From assembly GCF_000002425.4 (NCBI RefSeq), contig NC_037270.1, positions 7,324,098 through 7,388,097 of the forward strand: a stretch of 64,000 nt of DNA, given 5' to 3'. Below the pieces are notes generated by a model, which was given only the letters and a program-made list of their open reading frames with translations, was not told the DNA's origin and ran no database searches. The first letter of the stretch is position 1; every line of letters begins with the position of its first letter. This DNA is from Physcomitrium patens (taxonomy: Eukaryota > Streptophyta > Bryopsida > Funariales > Funariaceae). This document shows, piece by piece, positions 33,157 through 45,206 of this stretch. The translations under genes and the position numbers were made by a program.

Positions 33157-34780
33157 TTGAGTCAAAGGTGGATATTGACCAAGCTTTTTAGCCTATTTTA
33201 GCATTGGATATCACTTTGAGGCCTCTGGATCCCATATTCGGATACATTTTATGAGATAAAAGACAATCCTTGTAACATGGTAAGACATAGATTTGTAGAA
33301 AGAATTGCTGACATTTCTTTGTCAAATTAAAAATTTAGATTTCAAATATAGATGAAAAAGAAGCATCAAAGGTCTCTTATTTTCAATGAATTGTATACCT
33401 TTGAGTTCTTATTACAACACTTGGAGCACAAGGCACTCCAAACCTATAGAAAATAGAGTGAAGAATACTCACTTGAGTTGTATGAAATAAAGCATTATTA
33501 GAAGGCACACATAGAACATATTTCAGTTTTTAAAGAAGGTACTATTTCAAGCTTCGAGCTTACAATGAGGGAAGAAAATTCAACCTAAGAAGAAGTTGAT
33601 ATATCTTTAGAAGATATTAGAGGAAAAGAAGTAGCTACTTCTTTAACTAGCACTTCAACTACTTTGTTTGACATGGCTCAAGCAAAAAAGACAACTTTAA
33701 CTGCAATAGAAGAGCCACCATTATTTCAATCTCTCTAAATATTTATTAAGTACTTAGAACAAAAATACAGAGGTTTTAGGTATGATTAAATGTAATGCAA
33801 TCAAGACTTCTTTTATTAAAAAAAAGATTCTCCATATACCATGTATTTTTTAGCTGTCAAAAAAATTGAAGAAATCTTAATATTCATGTGCAATTGCCTT
33901 TATCTTTTGGTCTGAGGATATTAATTCTCTAACAAAGCCTTCTAATTCAACTTCAATACAAGATGAAGATATTAGTATTACAAACATAATATATATTTTA
34001 ACTTACAAAGTAGTAAATATGCCTATATTTTCTAATTTTGACTTGTTGATTTTATAATTTAAATTAATAAGTTTCTTTCATTTAGCTAGTAAAATATTAA
34101 AAGGCAAAGTACCTATACTATTATTAGAAGTGGCTCAAGCAATAACAAAGCCTTCAACATAGGAAGATTTAGCTAAATTATAAGAAAAACTTGCAATTGA
34201 AGCTATTGCTATATTTAATGAAGGTCACTTGAAGGCTACAAATATAAATCATTTAAGTGAGATACCATTGGCTACAGAGATAGCATTCTTATTTGATATT
34301 GTAACTAGACCTACTTAAGAATATAAAAATTTGTACATAAAAGTTATCCAATTAAATAATAATAATATACTAATTATTAGCCATACAAGTGGCAATACCA
34401 CTTATGCTAGACCTTTACACACTACGTTAGATTTTAGAGCTCAACCAATTATGATTGATATGCGTCTTTTTCAAGAATTAGATCTCACTTTTATAGACTT
34501 ATAATCTTATTTTTTTCTATTATTACTTTAGTAAGGAGTATGGAGCAAGCTACTAGCTACACTAAGTAATCTTTGTAATTGATATTTTATATTAGATCAG
34601 ATCCACTTTATTAGTACTTATTTCTAAAGTTTGCAATAGTTAGTGCCACCAACTATAATATTTTGGTAGATCAATAAGCCTCTTATCCATTTGATTTTAG
34701 CATAGATAATTGAATTAAAGAAAAATGGATTTGACCAAAATAGTCTACTAGTGATTAAAGAAAAGAATTCATTCTAGTCA
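33157..34780 (+). pseudogene. Gag-like and protease-like region of H
   Basis: 33157-34300 reads as a poorly conserved, decayed frame without zinc knuckles that I can recognise. From about 34340 a coherent frame appears: SHTSGNTTYARPLHTTLDF, then RAQPIMIDMRL. Its LDFRAQ segment would be the protease active site (D-x-G-A) with the Gly changed to Arg by one G-to-A step. Further on, ATNYNILVDQ and DFSIDN occupy the place of the later protease strand (ILG-type). It would process the polyprotein. It directly precedes the methyltransferase. Confidence 0.5.
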
Positions 34781-34829
34781 CATTTACAATCATTACTATA
34801 TTTATATTAGTAGTAATCTTATTTTATTG

Positions 34830-36060
34830 TAATGCATAAGCATCTGATTTGCCTTGTGGAGGAATTCTATTAGAAGAAATATTAGCATTTATGTCCCATT
34901 TTATAAGACTAGCTAATCTACTATCTTTAGAAATTTATGCAAAATATAATAAGGATCCATCTATTACCTAAAAAACATGTGTAATTTTTTTTACCAATGT
35001 AAAGATATTATATCTTCATTGAATATATTAAAGATATCAAAATCTATTTTTATCTATTTTTATCTAATCTATTCATTAGCATTTATTAAATGAGGGTATT
35101 ATGCTTGTAGAACTCTTTGTAGGCATTGATATAAGTTTAGTAGCACTATTGAAGGCTAAGCTTATTGTTTGACAATACATTCATAAGGATATTAGAATTA
35201 CACTTAATTGAGCAGTCCAACATCATCTTCAAAGATTATTGATTATGTATCTCAAATAATTACAACCTCCTACTATTCTTGGTTGTTTTATTTAACTTTC
35301 TTAAGATATTATCCTCATTGATGATGAAGATTAGAAGAAATTAGGTCATAGAAACTTATTGATTGTTGAATGGTCTTATCAAGGTCATTTATGGACTAGA
35401 GTAAATCAAGGATTAAATGATCTTTGATCCAATTTATTTACAAATTTGATGTAGTTTATATAGTAGTGGTTTACATATCAAATTACATCACTTGGATATA
35501 TTTTTGAAAATATACTACTATTGAATGACATTCAAATATAAATATTAGAGAATTATCAAAATATTAACTAATTCTTTAGTCTTTCAATCTTTATGGATGT
35601 TGTGGCTTTGGGCTCCTATATCCACTGATCTTGTTTAATTTAGACCAACTTGGTATTATTTTATATGCTTAAAAAAATAATTTTTAGAATTCAATGACCT
35701 CTTAGATGCTATATTGATGATATATTAGATGATAACCAAATTTCTTTAGTTGTTTCTAAAGTTGATGAATCTCTTCTTATCTTTGTTAATAAGATGGAAG
35801 CACCTTATGGCACATTTCTTACATTAGTGATATTTCCAATACCATTTGTATTTTGAGCACATAGACTTAGTATGATTTGAGATGTTAATTCACAAACCTA
35901 TAAAAAAACCTAATACCAATGAAAGTGAGTGTAATATAGGCTTTTTAATTAGTACCATAATTACTTATGATCTTACTAAAGGGCAATGTCATTTTTTCTT
36001 AGACCAAGCTAAAGACCTCAATACTTTAATATGGACTTTTGGCATATGTTTTATTTTTTA
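34830..36060 (+). pseudogene. C5-cytosine DNA methyltransferase domain in H pol
   Basis: One frame from about 35092 carries the order of C5-methyltransferase motifs. Motif I is LVELFVGID (35104-35130, SAM binding). Motif IV is at 35374 as SYQGH, where the family has P-C-Q; both changes are single transitions (CCT to TCT, TGT to TAT). Motif VI is FENI (35503-35514, family ENV). Spacings are 88 and 44 residues, close to known enzymes. The C-terminal part (frame shifted once in an A7 run near 35900) has a GF and then LDQAKDLNTLIWTF, resembling motifs IX-X (family GN..V). The catalytic Cys is lost, so this copy is inactive. An intact relative would methylate cytosine, perhaps on the element's own DNA. 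No gag or RT motif explains this stretch. Confidence 0.7.
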
Positions 36061-37930
36061 AAATCATTTTTATTATTATATTAATAGTATAAGGTCAAAA
36101 AATAATGTTTAAGATATAATGGATCTTGAACTTACTAAGGTTGAAGAATTCAAGTCATTTCTTTGCTTACAAAGGCATGCAAAAAATGAGCTATAAGTTC
36201 AAGGTATCTTTGTAGTTTTAATTAAAGATTTAGAAAAAATAAATGCATAGAATTTTTTTGTAGAAGATACTCCATGTTCTATCAATATTTCTAATTATCA
36301 CAAATATTATGATAATGAAGCCCTTCATTTGATTAGAAGTGAAGATATTAGAGGCATAAGAATTATTTTTTCAATAAATTAGTAGTTAAAGGCCGTGTCG
36401 ACATGTAATAGTACTCTATTGGTAAAGAAAGAGACCATAGAGTTTGATGATTGGCCATTAGAATTAAGGTCACATCTTATGGATGTCAAAGCATGAAAGG
36501 TATGATCTTTTATCTGCTTGTATTACAATTGTTTTACATTTAGTCTTGAGGATTTTGAAGGTTATAAAAGCAAACCTATTCACATCTAATAGGAAGAAGT
36601 TCATTCAATATTTTAATAACCTTATAGATTTAGGACCTCAAAAAAAGCTGATATCCAAGTTCATTGGCAAGAATTATTAACTTCATGCTTGATTAAGCTT
36701 TCTAATTGTAAGTACTCTTATTCTATAGTCATATCTATAAAAAAAGATATTTTTGGTAATTAGAAAAAAAAACAAATGTATAAAGACTATTGTCCAATTA
36801 ATTATAAGACTAAATCTAATGCCAATGCTAATGCTAAAAGAATTATTTGATGCAGTAAGATTCTTTCAATTATTCAATACTTTAGATTTAAGATTTAGTT
36901 ATCACCAATTACTATTACTTATTAAAGATCAAGTAAAGACAATATTTTGGAGTATTGATCAATATGACAAAGATCTTTCATTAGAAGTTCCTTCTATTCA
37001 GTCTTAAGAATGCACCAAGTAAGTTTCAATGGATAATGGACCAAGTTTTATCTGACTTATTATTTAGTAAATGCTATGTTAGTGATATTATCATTTTTAG
37101 TAGTATCCTAGAAGATCATATGAAGCATTTATAAGCAGTATTTAAATAATTATGACAATGGAGATTATGCTTACATTATAAAATATATAAATTCTTCTAT
37201 AAATGATTATCATATTTAGATCATATAATTATTTTAAGAGGTCTTAGTATATAATAAGCAAAAGTAGATACTTTGTAAAAAATCTTGACATCAAATAATG
37301 CTTCACAACTTCAAATTTTTTTAGGATTGACAAACTACTATCAAAAATTTGTTAAAAACTTTAGCATCATTACTGAGCTTTGAACTATTCTCATGGGTAA
37401 AGATAAACCATGGACTTGGATTTGTGAGTAAAAATATGCATTCAACATATTAAAGTAAAAGTTGGATTCAATTCTAATGCTTCTATGTTCAAATGCCAAT
37501 AGATATTTCTAACTATACACAAATTGGAGTGCAATAGGATTGGAAGTAGTCTTGATACAATAAGATAATATAAGATGGAAATATATTATTGCATTTTCTT
37601 CAAGAAGTAATAACAATGTAAAGTCAAATTATTCATCTTTAAAGGCAAAAGCTTTGGCAGTAATTTGGACCATTGCTCATTTTTTACCTTACTTGTATAG
37701 TCAATATTTTATATTAATAATTGACCATCAACCTCTCAAGTAGCTTGTGGAGTCAGACAAGCTTATTAATAAGCTTGCAAGATGGGCTTTGTTGCTTCAA
37801 AAATACAACTTTGAGATTGTACATTAGAGAAGTATTACTAATTTGGATGCCAATTGATTTTTTCATAATCTATGTCCTTCAAAAGAAGACTTAATTGGAG
37901 CTCAGTGGCATAGAAATTGTGATTGAAAGA
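36061..37930 (+). pseudogene. Reverse transcriptase-RNase H of H
   Basis: Starts after a spacer (WPLELRSHLMD near 36460). RT shows FNTLDLRFSYHQ (36870-36905), a decayed APSKFQWIMDQV segment, and CYVSDIIIFSS (about 37071-37103) where the catalytic YxDD would lie; the first Asp is replaced. Thumb: FLGLTNYYQKFVKNF. RNase H: LYTNWSAIGLEVVL, LKAKALAVIWTIAHFLPYLY, then LARWALLLQKYNFEIVH and a decayed NLDAN-stop end. Downstream EDLIGAQWHRNCD is a tag I associate with this element type. Many stops and at least two frameshifts. Confidence 0.75.
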
Positions 37931-39104
37931 TAGTTCTTATATAGCATACAACCACATACTTGACTTTAATGTCAAGTTTTGCAACCATAGTTTTTGAATA
38001 GAATTTAGATGAAGAATTAAATAAGTATCAAGTAATTAGTAATGTATGGAAAGCTCTTATAGGCTTGCATAAGCTTTAATAAAGAACATTTTCTTCAATT
38101 ATTTCTAACATGGAAATAAATATGATTAGTCACCAAACAATAAGATTTTTTTGAAAGAATAATTTGTTATTTCAGATATGATCTGATGGAACTAAGTACA
38201 TAATTTCAAGGCCATATTAAAATACATATTTAATATACCAAGTACATGAAGAATTTGAATATTTTAGAATGTATAAAATATATTCTATATTATATAATTA
38301 ATATTAATAGAGTGATATATATCAATAAGTAGCTATATATATTTCTTAATATGAAATATGTAATGAAGTTAGATCAAGCTTTAATACTTTATTATCTTAG
38401 TTGAAGCCATTACTTATTATGGATTTGGATTATCATTGGTCTTTTGACTTTATTGAACCACTTCTTGTAACTTCACATACAGCTAAATATATATTGGTGA
38501 TGGTAGAATATTTTAGCAAATCGATTGAATTTGTATTTTTATCACAAATTTCTTTAGAATTGGCAAATAAGGCTTTTTTTTATGAAATATTGGTACATTT
38601 TGGAGTGCTTGTTAAAATCTTAATAAATCCAAGAAGTAAGTTTCTTAAAAGTTTTGAAGATTTATATATTAAAGCTTTGATAGATCATTGTATCACATTT
38701 AGAAATCATCTTGAGATAGATGGCCTAATTGAATAGATTGTTTAAATTATCAAACATGAGTTACAAAAGTATGGATTACTTCATAGCAACTATTGTAATT
38801 GAAACTTAATATTATTAAAAATTATAATAGATTATTGCTTCAATACATAAGCATCTTTAACATCTTATAGTCCTTACTAGTTATTGTATAGATAGAAGAC
38901 AATTCTATCTAGCTCAATATGTAAGAAGCTAACTTCAATTGTGGACCTAAATAATTCTAATGTTTGAACTCAATGTCTATATGACCAAGTTTAGTTTTTT
39001 AAATAATCTATATCTAACGCTATAAAGAACTTATTTATTATTCAACATCATGATACTTTATAATATGCTTGCATCTATAATCAAACTTATCAATCCAAAA
39101 ATAT
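37931..39104 (+). pseudogene. Integrase of H
   Basis: The zinc end is faint (EICNEVRSSFNTL near 38360). The core (38401-38736, open for 111 codons) reads YHWSFDFIEPL (first Asp), YILVMVEYFSKSIE and LINPRSKFL (second catalytic site; the family has D-x-G, here Pro-Arg). DHCITFRNHLEIDGLIE then carries the Glu. The C-terminal region is recognisable to about 39100 (HHDTL, YACIYNQTYQ), then the sequence changes abruptly to chromovirus RT. There is no chromodomain in H itself. Confidence 0.75.
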
Positions 39105-40915
39105 TCAAAGATGTGTAATATTTTTTAAAATTTACTAATTATTATCAAATCTCTATTAAGAATTTTTTTCAAATTGTGGCTCTTTTTACATGCCAAATAT
39201 GTAAAGAAAAATTTAAATAGATGAAAAGAATTGAAGCTTCTTTTGAAGCCTTAAAGTCATCATTTATTTCTACACCAATCTTTTACTATGTTAACTTTTT
39301 TAAGGCATTCTTTATAGAAATAGATACATCAAACTTTATTATAGATGTTATTTTTTTAGAAATGGGAGCAAATAACAAGCTCCATTTGATAGCTTTTCAT
39401 TCCAAAAAAAATTTAGCAAGTAAGATTAACTACAAGATCAATAATAAAGATCTTTTTATAATTATGAATTCATTTTAAGAATGGTATCATTATCTAAAAA
39501 GCACTTCTATTCCAGCCACTGTGTATATGAAGCATAAGAATCTTGAATATTTCATATTGACATGTATTTTGAATTGCCACCAAGCCCATTGGAGCATGTC
39601 TTTATCAAGATTTGATTTCAAGGTCACTCTATTTCAAAGGTTATTTATATATTCCACAAGAAAAAGTACATTTATAGATTCTTCAAGCATATCATAATTT
39701 TTTAATAATATCAGATTTTTAATACAACAAAAATTTAGAGCTTATATATAAAGATTTTTAGTAGCTTCAAATATAAAAGGCTATGAAAGACTTTGTATAA
39801 TCATATGATATTTTTTCAAGATCCAAAATTCCTCATCATTGATCTTATAAACTTCTTTAGCTTTTACCTATTCTGGAACAATTATAATCTTTTGTTTCCA
39901 TGGATCTTCCAATCTTAAGTTTATATGATTTTATATTTTTGATATTAGATTATTCTACTAAGATGGCATATTTTGTATCATATACAAAATCTATCATAGG
40001 TGAAGAAATGACTAAATTTATTCTTTATAATATTTATCGCTATTATGGATTGTCTCAAGATATTATATAAGATAGGAAGATTCATTTTATATTAAGATTT
40101 TAGAAAATCCTTTTCAAAATTTTAAAAGTAGATATAAAGATCTCTTTGACTTTTCATCTAAAAATTAATGGGCTAATAGAATAGGTGAATCAAGTTTTAG
40201 AATAGTATTTGAGATATACTATCAACTACCATCAAGATGATTGGACAAATCTTTTTCCATTAGTAAAGTTTACATACAATAATTTGATATATTCTTCTAC
40301 TCAAAAAATATCTTTTTTTATCAATTATGGTTATTATCCACAACTTGATACTTTGACTTTTCAAAAGTTGATAATCCTATAGCAAAAGATTTGGTAAATC
40401 ATTTGTTATAGCTATATGCAACAATGAAGGTGCTATTAAAGGAAGCTCAAGAATAAAAAAAGATCAACACAAATGTCTATTACAAGGTACAATCACAACT
40501 CAACATGGATAAAAAAATATGATTACTTTGTCACAATATCAAGACTACTTATCTTTATAATAAATTAGACTATTATAAGCTTAGATCTTTTCTTATTTGT
40601 ATATAAGTCAATTGTGTTGCTTATCAATTATATCTATTGAAGTTTATAAAGATCCATCTTATATTCTACATATTTCTTTTTTAGCCATAGAAGACAATGA
40701 ATATTTCAAGAAGAAAAAAAAAATGTCACTTCTTCCTATAGATGTAAATAATAATCAAGAATTTGAAATGGAAGAAGTTTTAGATTCAAAGTAACACCAT
40801 AATAGATTAAAATATCTTATTTATTGGTATAGATATGATATTAATGAATACTTATGGAAGTTAGCAAAGAATCTTATAAATGCAGCAAAGGAGATTAAGG
40901 CTTTTTATTGATAAC
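39105..40915 (+). pseudogene. Old chromovirus pol: RT end, RNase H, integrase, chromodomain
   Basis: Aligns with E2 46570-48679. RNase H open stretch 39221-39478 (EIDTSNFIIDVIFLEMGA; E2 ETDASDFALGAVLSQMGT). A deletion follows near 39640 that removes the RNase H-integrase joint. Integrase core remnants run from 39700, then RVNQVLEQYLRYTI near 40185 and LIYSSTQKISFF. The chromodomain lies at 40741-40915 (NNQEFEMEEVLDSK, then YLIYWYRYDINE). The 5' part of this element is missing, with H sequence in its place. Inactive. Confidence 0.8.
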
Positions 40916-41036
40916 ATCCATCAAAATCAAGATGAAGAATAGCAAATCTTTGCTATAAAAGAAAAAGTTCAAAAGAAGGTAGCATTCTACCTTCTACCCT
41001 TACTTGTAGCTTTTGTGTGTTTATGGTATTAAAGAA

Positions 41037-41455
41037 ATAGAAAATCAATAAGCAACAGATTTAATCCAAGAACTACCATTTGCAGACTTGTCAAATGAAA
41101 TATTGTAATTGTCACAACCTTCAAGATAACATAATCAAGATGAAGTTCTTTTAAAACAACATGTCTTTCCTTGAATAGATGGCAAATTATAATGTATTTG
41201 ATTTCACAACCTTAAAAGAGATTCTTGATGTTTGGTGATTTTATTAAAAATAAGAATGGCTCTTCATGGTATTTCAAATATTTTATTTGAAGGTAGTTAT
41301 CAAGGCTTTAATAATAATTAAAAATAGGGTGGTCTTCTAATCCTAATATAGGATACTATCAATGGCTGATAAGACCTATCAATTAGATTTGAAAAAAACA
41401 AAGATCAAAGTATACAGCAAATACAATTTGCTACATCTTAGATTTTCTCCATACA
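41037..41455 (+). pseudogene. Extra ORF after chromodomain, decayed copy
   Basis: Clear nucleotide alignment to the intact E2 extra ORF (48795-49217) from its start (ATG now ATA) to its end (YILDFLHT against CILDFLNI). Legible parts include GWSSNPNIGYYQWL against GWSSCPGMGHYRWL and KQRSKYTANTI against EQRSKYVANTI. Broken by stops and indels. It shows that the ORF was part of this chromovirus family well before E2 inserted. Confidence 0.75.
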
Positions 41456-41499
41456 TGATGACTACTCCTTGTGGAACTCGTCTCTAAAAGAAAAGATAA

Positions 41500-42009
41500 T
41501 GTCACATGCATACATTACCTATGTAATTAAATAAAAGTAGGTAAAAATATATTTATTTTATAATATCTTCTAAAAAAACTTCTTAGTAGTTTTATAGACA
41601 TTGCTTTGACTTTATATATATTTTTAGTTAATTAGAAATCTTAAAATTTGATCAATAAATTAGTCATGTATCACACATATTAATAGCTTATAAAACAAGC
41701 TAACTATATAACACATATATAGATAACTTATCTTATAAATTAAAGCATATATCTAGCAAAATCAATACATATTAAAAGTCGTATAGAATATTGTCATATA
41801 GTTCTTAGTTAGAGAATATATATGGAGACAAGAATGAAGCCTTCTTTACTCTTGTAAATATTTTTCTAATCTTTAATCTTAGTTTAATATTTTTTATTAT
41901 TTTTGTCTTTGATAATAGCCATTCTAATTTTTTTACTATATTAATTTTGAATGAATATCTATTTTTTTTAGTAGCAAAAGAATGTATTGAGTTTTTGATT
42001 CTTTGAGAT
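41500..42009 (+). repeat. 3' LTR of the old chromovirus
   Basis: Starts TGTCACATGCATACATTACC after a purine-rich AAAAGAAAAGATAA (41486-41499). Aligns with E2 LTR blocks (CAAGAATGAAGCCTTCTTTACTCTTG, then GATAATAGCCATTCTAAT) to about 42009. It is followed within a few bases by the next chromovirus LTR (E1). Confidence 0.75.
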
Positions 42010-42013
42010 TCAT

Positions 42014-42575
42014 ATCTAATACGGACATACGCATGTAAGCCAATATTTACATGTATAAATAGGTAGAAGTAAGTAAAAGTAAGTAAAAGTAAGTTAATTC
42101 TATAGTATTTGATATGGAAGCTTCTTAGAAGCTTTAAAGACACTGCTTTGACTTTATAGATATCTTTAATTGACTTTTTGGGATAAGAAATTTGATTAAC
42201 AAGTTGGCCATGTGTGACACATGTTGTTAGCTTGAAGACCAAGCTAATTATGTGGCCCACATATAGAAAAACTTACCTTGTAAGTCAAGGCATGTATCCT
42301 ACAAAGTCAACACATATTGGAGGTCCTATAGAATGTCGCCACATAGTCCCTAATAAGATAGTATATATAGAGACAAGAGTGAAGCCTTCTTCATTCTTCT
42401 CAACTTCTTTCTTGCTTCCAGTCTAGTTTCAAGGATCTCTAGTTTTCTTGGCTTTTGGCAATAGCCATTTCAGTTTCTTTCTTAATATACATATCAAGTT
42501 ATTTCTATTTTGTCATCTTTCTTTGAGAGAAGTCTCACTTGTTTATTTGTCTTTATCATGTTCTTGTCCTTGATA
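42014..42575 (+). repeat. 5' LTR of E1 with primer site behind it
   Basis: Aligns with the E2 LTR from ACGGACATAC to CTTGATA (E2 ACGGATATAC to CTTGACA). The first bases have decayed, so the start is uncertain by about 5 bases. Twenty bases behind the LTR, TAATATCAGAGCTT (about 42597-42610) matches the tRNA-iMet primer complement TGGTATCAGAGC in nine of twelve bases; the same spacing is seen in E2. Confidence 0.7.
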
Positions 42576-42802
42576 GATCAACAAGACTATATTTATAATA
42601 TCAGAGCTTTGTCTAATCTTAATTAAGAGTAGATTACTCTTTTTTCTTGATAAGACATAAGCATATTAGAAGTTGAGGATTACTCTCTTCTAAACTGATA
42701 TTGTCTTTCGTATTTATTTTATTCTCAAATTCTCTCTTCTATTTGTTGTGAGCGATATTAGACATCTTCTCTTTTCTAAGTGTTATCATAGCAGAACTTG
42801 CT

Positions 42803-43385
42803 GAAATGAAGAGTGCAATGGCACAAATGCAACAGCAATTAAGGGAGTTAATGCTTGCGATACATCAACTCAATTTACCACCACAAGGAGCAACAAGATT
42901 GGCAAGAAGTGAAGATATAGAAATGATTGGAGCTGCTTCAACATCTACACCAAATCATGTCCTTTCTCCTATGGTGGGACACCCTTCTAGTCTTAGAGAA
43001 CTAAGAATTACCCTATTCGAGATGTTTGATGGTACCAGATCAAACTTTAGAGGATTTATCAATCAAGTACAACTTGTGATTGAACTTCAACACCAAAGCT
43101 ATCCAACTCCAGGATTACAAGTTAGATTTATTCGTACGCTTCTTTCAAGTTCAGCATTATCATGATTTTCATTTTTTCTTGAATGACGAGATCCAATATT
43201 AGATAATCTAGAGGCTTTTTTGGCGGAGTTTCGATCCATGTATGGATAACATGATGCAATTGGTGTTGTAACCAAAAAGATCCATATTTTAGGACAAGAT
43301 AATCGATTAGTAACGTTGTATGCTTCAGAATTTTAACAACTTGTCACTAATATCAAGTGGGATGATGCTGCACTTATTAGCCAAT
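42803..43385 (+). pseudogene. Gag of E1, N-terminal part
   Basis: From MKSAMAQMQQQLREL through FDGTRSNFRGFINQVQL and LDNLEAFLAEFRSMYG. It parallels E2 gag closely, with stops at 43163 and later. It ends in CCAAT (43381-43385), the target duplication of solo LTR F, and resumes at 51932. Gag would form the particle shell. Confidence 0.85.
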
Positions 43386-43442
43386 TGTAAAGCTAAATTT
43401 CATCACTTGATGAAACCTATGCTAGACAACAAGTCCAAGAAG

Positions 43443-43990
43443 TGTCATGGATATACATATAATTACCTACAAGAGTCGATAAAAGTATATAAAAGTAGAT
43501 AAAAGTAGGTTAATTATGCAATATCTTCTAGAGAAGCTTCCTAGAAGCTTCATAGATGCTGCTTTGACCTTATAGGAGTCCATAGTTGACTTTTACGTTA
43601 AAAACTTGGTCAACAAGTTAGCCATGTGCCACACATGTTGGTAGCTTGAAGGACAAGCTAACTACGTAGTCCACTCATAGAAAACTTGCCTTGCAAGCAA
43701 AGACATGTGGCCTAGAATGTCAACACATATTGGAGGTCTTATAGAGTATCGCCACGTGGCTTCTAGTTAGATAGTATATATAGAGGCAAGAGTGAAGCTC
43801 TCTTCACTCTTGTCAACTCCTTTCTTGCTTCTAGTCTAGTTTCAAGGGTCTCTAATTTTCTTATCTTTTGGCAATAGCCATTTTAGTTTCTCTTACAATA
43901 TATATACTTGTTTATATATATTGTGTTACCTCTCTTTGAGTGAAGGCTCACTTGTCTGAATTTTTTTTCATCGAGTTCTTGTCCTTGACA
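43443..43990 (+). repeat. 5' LTR of E2
   Basis: Starts TGTCATGG, ends CCTTGACA. Contains AGTATATATAGAGGC (about 43769), a good TATA-box candidate; the same block is in the other E-family LTRs. Transcription would then start near 43800. Confidence 0.9.
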
Positions 43991-44010
43991 AATTGACAAG
44001 AGTACACTTA

Positions 44011-44023
44011 CAATATCAAAGCT
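44011..44023 (+). other. Primer-binding-site-like sequence of E2
   Basis: CAATATCAAAGCT matches the tRNA-iMet complement core TATCAGAGC with one mismatch. It lies 20 bases after the LTR end and not next to it, as also in E1, so either the LTR end is further right or the spacing is unusual. Confidence 0.5.
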
Positions 44024-44201
44024 TTATTTTTCTTGAGTAAGAGTGGATTATCCCTTTCTCTTGACAAGACATAAGCGTATGAGAAGTTTGCGGATTACCC
44101 ACTTCTAAAGTGATATTGTTCTTAGTATCTTCTTTGTTATCAAGTCTTTCTTTTCTTTTATCTTGAGTAGTATCAAAAAAAAAATTCTTCTTAGTGTCAT
44201 T

Positions 44202-45206
44202 ATGGCAAAGCTTGTTGAAATGAAGAGTGCAATGGCACAAATGCAAGAACAATTAAGAGAGTTAATGCCTGCGATGCATCAACTCAATTCACCAACACAG
44301 AAAAGAACAAGAATAGCAGAAAGTGGGGATATAGAGATGATCAGAGCTGCTTCAACATCTGCAACAAATCACGTTCCTTCTCCAATTGTACAACACCCTG
44401 TAACCACTAGAAAACCAAGAATTGCCTTACCTGAGAAATTTGATGGTACGAGATCAAAGTTTCGAGGGTTCATCAATCAAGTGCAATTGGCAATTGAACT
44501 TCAACCGCAAAGCTATCCAACTTCAAGATCACAAGTCAGGTTTATTGGCACTCTACTTTCTGGTTCTGCATTATCGTGGTTTTCGTCTTTTCTTGAACAA
44601 CGAAATCCAATATTGGACAATTTGGAAGCTTTTTTGGCAGAGTTTTGATCTATGTATGGTGAACAGGATGCAACTCGTGTTGCAATAAATAAGATCCGAA
44701 TTCTACAACAACGAAATTGCTCAGTAATAGTGTATGCTTCATAATTTCAATAACTTCCAATTGACATCAAGTGAGATGATGCTGCACTCATCAATCAATT
44801 TCTTTATGGATTGCAATACGAAGTAAAGAAATTGATGCTCAACTTACCTGATCCTCAAACTTTAAGTCAAGCAATCGATTTTGTGGTAAAATGTGATAAT
44901 CGACTTTTCGAAATTCGATCCGAGAATCATTCACGGGAACCTCAATGTTATTACTCAATGGCAACATCAACATCTTTGCCAAACGTACATTCGGAAGTAG
45001 AAGACATGCAAATTGACGTGGTACGTTTTAAACTCCTAATTGAGCAAGAAAAGATTCGTCGTCGTCAAGAAGGATTATGTTTATATTGCGGAGAACCTAA
45101 GCACACTGCTCAACATTGTCTAAAGAAACGACGCAACTATAAAATGAGGGGTACGACGGTTAAAGAAGACAACATGTCAAAAAACGGATTCGTCCAGCTA
45201 CAATAG
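44202..45206 (+). pseudogene. Gag of E2
   Basis: Start chosen at ATG 44202 (MAKLVEMKSAMAQMQ). Capsid: KFDGTRSKFRGFINQVQLA, SALSWFSSFLEQRNP, LEAFLAEF. Nucleocapsid: a single knuckle CLYCGEPKHTAQHC (C-x2-C-x4-H-x4-C) near the end. Four internal stops: TGA 44646, TAA 44742, TAA 44751, TGA 44772. The ORF ends at TAG 45204. Pol lies in the -1 frame relative to gag and overlaps its end, which would need programmed frameshifting in a live element. Confidence 0.9.

Larger units (their letters stand above)
33157..39104 (+). mobile_element. Old Ty3/gypsy element H carrying a DNA methyltransferase domain
   Basis: Heavily decayed plus-strand pol that reads, in order, gag-like region, protease-like region, C5-cytosine methyltransferase, RT, RNase H and integrase. 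LTRs were not found: the left side is replaced by chromovirus G and the right side runs directly into an old chromovirus at about 39105. Stops are very many, nearly all derivable from CAA, CAG, CGA or TGG. From memory, related polyproteins occur in mosses, lycophytes, ferns and streptophyte algae. Confidence 0.65.

Noticed and set aside
41805-42260. 151-codon minus-strand ORF
   Set aside because: It crosses the joint of two plus-strand LTRs and is antisense to them, so it is a chance frame in AT-rich DNA.
42000-43440. E1 read as a complete short element
   Set aside because: Gag stops at the F target duplication and resumes at 51932, so the apparent end is an insertion and not the element's end.
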